Source of the DNA: Chrysogorgia sp. JL179-B06
Lineage: Eukaryota > Cnidaria > Anthozoa > Scleralcyonacea > Chrysogorgiidae
Assembly: GCA_035772405.1 (NCBI GenBank)
Contig: JAYKKM010000416.1
Location: 1,451,001-1,515,000, forward strand
Direction: 5' to 3'
DNA: 64,000 nucleotides
Shown piece by piece: positions 60,787 to 64,000 of this stretch. The position numbers were made by a program, and so were the translations under genes. Within the stretch, counting starts at the first letter, position 1, and every line of letters begins with the position of its first letter. The notes under the pieces are model-generated. The model did no database searches and had not been told where the DNA came from. It saw nothing but the letters and a program-made list of their open reading frames with translations.

Positions 60787-63700
60787 GTCGGACTGTGAAA
60801 AACCCACTGACAAAAAGACGGGCGCATAAGACGAGTGCAGCCGTTGTCAATTCACTAACAGATGAAGCGACCAACGTTCACGGCTTCTTTAGAGACCAAG
60901 AAACACAACCTGTAGTCGAAGACCTCGCGCCGTCAACGCATCTGTTGGATCGAGCACTGAGAGGGTTCACAAGGTCCTATGGAGTCGAAGTGATTGACGA
61001 CAGAGACATCAATCAGGTAAATGGTAGTAGAAGTGCTGTCACTAACCTTTTGAGACGCGAGCTGGGTGAGACCAACGGAATGAAAGTGGTAGAGACAGTC
61101 AAGGTCACTTTTGAGAAAGTTTTAGAACTCGATAAGACCACATACAAAACTGCCTACTTTAACAGCGAAACGTTCGTCGTCATTAACGAGCATGACATCG
61201 AGGGTGTTGTCAATCGTGGGTCGGAGCAGATTTTGACGCGGATAGCTGGGTGGTTATCTGAGGGGTCTGGATGGACTATCGACAAAATAGATGCGCACTA
61301 CGTCAATGTTGCTATTTACAGACCTTTGCATGGGAGTAGCTACATTGCGTTGCCAAAGGAGCTGCGCAACAGTATGAAGGGTCTGATAAATGTAAATAAC
61401 GATGACGACAACGAGTGCTTTAGATGGTGCCACCTAGCGCATAAGTTTCCTGTTGGAAAACACTCCGATAGAACGTCGAAGTACGCTAGGCATGTCGGTG
61501 AGCTGAATTATGACGGAATTGACTTCCCAGTCACACTCAAAGACTACAACAAGATCGAAAAGGCAAACGATATTAGCATAAATGTTTTTGGGTATGAAGA
61601 TAAGCAGCCATTCCCTGTGTACGTTTCTAAGGAGGCGTATCCTGACCATATGGACCTATTGTTGATAACTAATGACGTGGGCAACAAGCATTATGTGTAC
61701 ATTCGCGATTTTAACAAATTCATGTACCGTCAGACAAAGTATAAGGCGAGAAAGCACTTTTGCAGGTATTGTTTGCAGTGTTTCACCCGCGCGGACGTGC
61801 TTGAAAGTCATATTGAAGTGTGTTTGGTCATCAATGGGAAGCAAGCTATTAAAATGCCGCAAAAAGGTGCGAAAGTGAAATACGAGAATTTTAGTAGACA
61901 GCTAAACGTACCATTTGTGGTGTACGCAGATTTCGAGGCTATCACACAGAAGGTGCACACAACAACACCATCAAGCGAGTGTAGCTACACAAACGCCTAC
62001 CAGAGACACGTTGACTGTGGTTATGGGTATAAACTGGTTTGTTGCTATGACAATGAGTACAGTAAGCCAGTAAAAGTGTACCGCGGTGAAAATGCAGTCA
62101 ACAAGTTCATTGGGGAGATGCTAGAAATTGTTGAATATTGTAAAGAGACATCTGAGAGTCACTTTAACAAAGAAATGATACTGACTGATGCCGATAAGAA
62201 GAACTTTGACGAGGCTAAGAGTTGTCATATTTGCAGTGTTGAGTACACTGGTGCTAACGTTAGAGTGAGAGACCACTGTCACGTGTCAGGTAAGTACAGA
62301 GGGTCTGCACATCGTGAATGTAACGTGAACTTTAAGTTGACTGATAAAATTCCTGTGATCTTTCATAACTTACGTGGCTACGATAGTCATTTCATCATGC
62401 AGGAGATTGGCAAGTTTGGTCAAGACATTAACGTGATACCGAACAACATGGAGAAGTACATGGCGTTCATGCTTGGAAAAAACTTGGTGTTCTTGGACAG
62501 CTTTCAGTTCATGAGTAGTGGTCTAGACAACTTGGTGAAGAACCTACCGAGGGACGCTTTCAAATACACGTCAGAAGTGTTTCATGACCACGGGTTGGCA
62601 CTAATGTCAAGAAAGGGGGTCTACCCCTATGATTATACGGACTCCTTTGAAAAATTCGATGAAAGCGAGTTACCCTCTAAAAAAGACTTTTACAGCGTTC
62701 TGAACGACGAGCACATTACGGAAGAAATGCACGAGCGTGCTTGTGACGTGTGGGACTACTTTGACGTTAAAAATATGGGTGGGTACCACGACCTGTATTT
62801 GAAAAGTGATGTGCTCTTGCTTGCCGACGTTTTTGAGAACTTTAGAAAGACATGCCATCGTGAGTATAAATTAGACCCGTGTCACTATTTCACATCGCCT
62901 GGACTGGCTTGGGATGCCATGTTAAAGATGACTGGAGTAGAACTCGAGTTATTGTCCGACATTGACATGTTCCAGTTCGTAGAATTAGGTATGCGTGGTG
63001 GTGTGAGCTACATATGCAACAGACATGGCGTGGCGAATAATAAGTACATGGAAGGGTATGACAAAGAGCAAGAGTCGAAGTATTTGATGTACCTTGACGC
63101 CAACAACTTGTATGGATGGGCAATGAGTCGAAGTCTACCCACAGGCGGCTTCAAGTGGTTGACTGAGAAAGAAATAAAAAAGGTTAATCTGCACGACTAT
63201 CACAACAATAGTAAAAAAGGTTTACTGCTCGAGGTCGACTTGGAGTACCCAACCCATTTGCATGACCTACACAACGATTACCCGTTGGCTCCCGAGAAGA
63301 TGGAGATAGCCGTTGACATGTTGTCGGAGTACTGCACGAAAATCAAAAATAAGTTTAACGTGAGTGTTGGTGGTGTGAAGAAGCTGGTGACTAATTTGAT
63401 GGACAAAAAAAAGTATGTGTGTCACTACGGAAATCTGCAGTTGTACATGGATCTTGGATTAAAAATCAATAAGATTCACAGGGTCCTGCAGTTTGACCAG
63501 TCCAAGTGGCTAGGCAAGTACATCGACTTTAACACAGTCAAAAGAACTGCGGCTAAGAACGCTTTTGAGAAGGACTTCTTCAAGTTGATGAACAACAGTG
63601 TGTTCGGAAAAACGATGGAAAACTTGAGGAAGCGTGTGGACGTAAGATTAGTGACCACTGCGAAGAAATTAGAAAAGCTTGTCTCGAAGCCGACGTTCGT

Positions 63701-64000
63701 GTCTTGCAAAATATTTAGCGAGAACTTAGTCGCTGTCCACAAAGTTAAAGAAACGTTGACACTAAATAGACCTGCATATGTGGGTATGTGCATACTAGAC
63801 TTGAGTAAAACGCTGATGTACAATTTTCACTACAATTATATTATGAAAAAGTACTCTAGCGACACCTGTAGATTGCACTTCACTGACACTGACAGTCTGT
63901 TGTACTCAATCAAAACTGACGACGTTTATTCCGACTTTATGATGGAGTGCGAAAAGTTCGACAATAGCGACTATCCTGCAGACAGCCCATTCTTTTTTAG
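60783..64000 (+). CDS. polB: Protein-primed DNA polymerase B (partial at window edge)
   Basis: Open from ATG 60783 through 1072 codons to the window end, with no stop. Exo I is YADFEAI (Asp383), Exo II NLRGYD (Asn529, Asp534) and Exo III MGGYHDLYLKSDVLLLA. Polymerase motif A is YLDANNLYGWAM (Asp772), motif B NNSVFGK (near 937) and motif C TDTDS (Asp1035, Asp1037). An endonuclease-VII-like CHIC...DHCH...CN insert (from 481) lies between Exo I and II. Only the thumb is missing, beyond 64000. It replicates the element by protein priming. All catalytic residues are present. Confidence 0.97.
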   Translation, partial: MSRTVKNPLTKRRAHKTSAAVVNSLTDEATNVHGFFRDQETQPVVEDLAPSTHLLDRALRGFTRSYGVEVIDDRDINQVNGSRSAVTNLLRRELGETNGMKVVETVKVTFEKVLELDKTTYKTAYFNSETFVVINEHDIEGVVNRGSEQILTRIAGWLSEGSGWTIDKIDAHYVNVAIYRPLHGSSYIALPKELRNSMKGLINVNNDDDNECFRWCHLAHKFPVGKHSDRTSKYARHVGELNYDGIDFPVTLKDYNKIEKANDISINVFGYEDKQPFPVYVSKEAYPDHMDLLLITNDVGNKHYVYIRDFNKFMYRQTKYKARKHFCRYCLQCFTRADVLESHIEVCLVINGKQAIKMPQKGAKVKYENFSRQLNVPFVVYADFEAITQKVHTTTPSSECSYTNAYQRHVDCGYGYKLVCCYDNEYSKPVKVYRGENAVNKFIGEMLEIVEYCKETSESHFNKEMILTDADKKNFDEAKSCHICSVEYTGANVRVRDHCHVSGKYRGSAHRECNVNFKLTDKIPVIFHNLRGYDSHFIMQEIGKFGQDINVIPNNMEKYMAFMLGKNLVFLDSFQFMSSGLDNLVKNLPRDAFKYTSEVFHDHGLALMSRKGVYPYDYTDSFEKFDESELPSKKDFYSVLNDEHITEEMHERACDVWDYFDVKNMGGYHDLYLKSDVLLLADVFENFRKTCHREYKLDPCHYFTSPGLAWDAMLKMTGVELELLSDIDMFQFVELGMRGGVSYICNRHGVANNKYMEGYDKEQESKYLMYLDANNLYGWAMSRSLPTGGFKWLTEKEIKKVNLHDYHNNSKKGLLLEVDLEYPTHLHDLHNDYPLAPEKMEIAVDMLSEYCTKIKNKFNVSVGGVKKLVTNLMDKKKYVCHYGNLQLYMDLGLKINKIHRVLQFDQSKWLGKYIDFNTVKRTAAKNAFEKDFFKLMNNSVFGKTMENLRKRVDVRLVTTAKKLEKLVSKPTFVSCKIFSENLVAVHKVKETLTLNRPAYVGMCILDLSKTLMYNFHYNYIMKKYSSDTCRLHFTDTDSLLYSIKTDDVYSDFMMECEKFDNSDYPADSPFFF

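Larger units (their letters stand above)
47000..64000. mobile_element. Integrated Polinton/Maverick (adintovirus-like), right end outside window
   Basis: Hallmark set: chromodomain integrase (INT), protein-primed PolB, A32/FtsK-like packaging ATPase, probable jelly-roll major capsid and penton-like proteins. Genes are tightly packed in four alternating blocks, all frames open. GC content is visibly higher than in the flanks and interspersed repeats are absent. The left boundary is only approximate (between about 46,640 and 47,040) because the matching right terminal repeat is not in the window. Host EGF/LamG exons lie immediately to the left. Confidence 0.93.

Overview
The window is eukaryotic: spliced host exons with GT/AG borders, AT-rich TE-littered intergenic sequence and many microsatellites. 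A marine invertebrate, most likely a cnidarian, fits best (inference from the transposon families and the style of the viral genes). No bacterial operon, CRISPR array or intact rRNA/tRNA gene was recognised.

Positions 1-47,000 are host DNA. Two host genes are visible as exons on the + strand. (1) Proteasome subunit beta type-2 (PSMB2): three consecutive exons at 1959-3211 with matching intron phases. (2) A secreted or membrane protein with a signal peptide (35360-35417), EGF-like repeats (41009-41377) and a laminin-G/pentraxin-like domain (41747-41860 and 45740-46186); every intron is phase 1 and every join is in frame. The rest is mobile-element debris: a LINE interrupted by a second LINE (6.7-9.0 kb), a degenerate BEL/Pao LTR retrotransposon (13.0-17.3 kb, minus), Penelope-like GIY-YIG fragments and tails, several foldback elements with TTAA target duplications (two confirmed by empty copies inside this window), a possible 7.2-kb element with unusual terminal word arrays (19.4-26.6 kb) enclosing a decayed protein-kinase copy, a RecQ-helicase fragment inside a MITE, and tRNA- and 5S-derived SINE pieces.

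Positions about 47,000-64,000 are different: higher GC, almost free of repeats, and packed with long intact ORFs at 0-100 bp spacing. This is an integrated Polinton/Maverick (adintovirus-like) DNA virus lying in an intron of, or just downstream of, the EGF/LamG gene. A leftward block carries an N-myristoyl-type small protein, an A32/FtsK-like packaging ATPase, a probable double-jelly-roll major capsid protein, a coiled-coil membrane protein, a chromodomain integrase and two paralogous penton-like proteins. A rightward block carries a membrane protein, a fibre-like protein, two tiny Met-Gly proteins and a BRO-N/nuclease/zinc-finger fusion. A short leftward pair is a type II thymidine kinase and a zinc-finger protein. 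A last rightward block has three small membrane proteins, a zinc-ribbon VLTF3-like protein and protein-primed DNA polymerase B, which runs off the right edge still open.

The morphogenesis genes (ATPase, capsid, penton, fibre), integration gene (INT), replication gene (PolB) and nucleotide/DNA metabolism genes (TK, BRO-nuclease) are all uninterrupted, so the copy looks young and possibly able to form particles. The maturation protease usual in Polintons is not seen and may lie beyond the window. Distinctive points are the thymidine kinase, the integrase inside the structural block, the same N-terminal peptide on a penton-like and the fibre-like protein, and short iterons placed at promoters.
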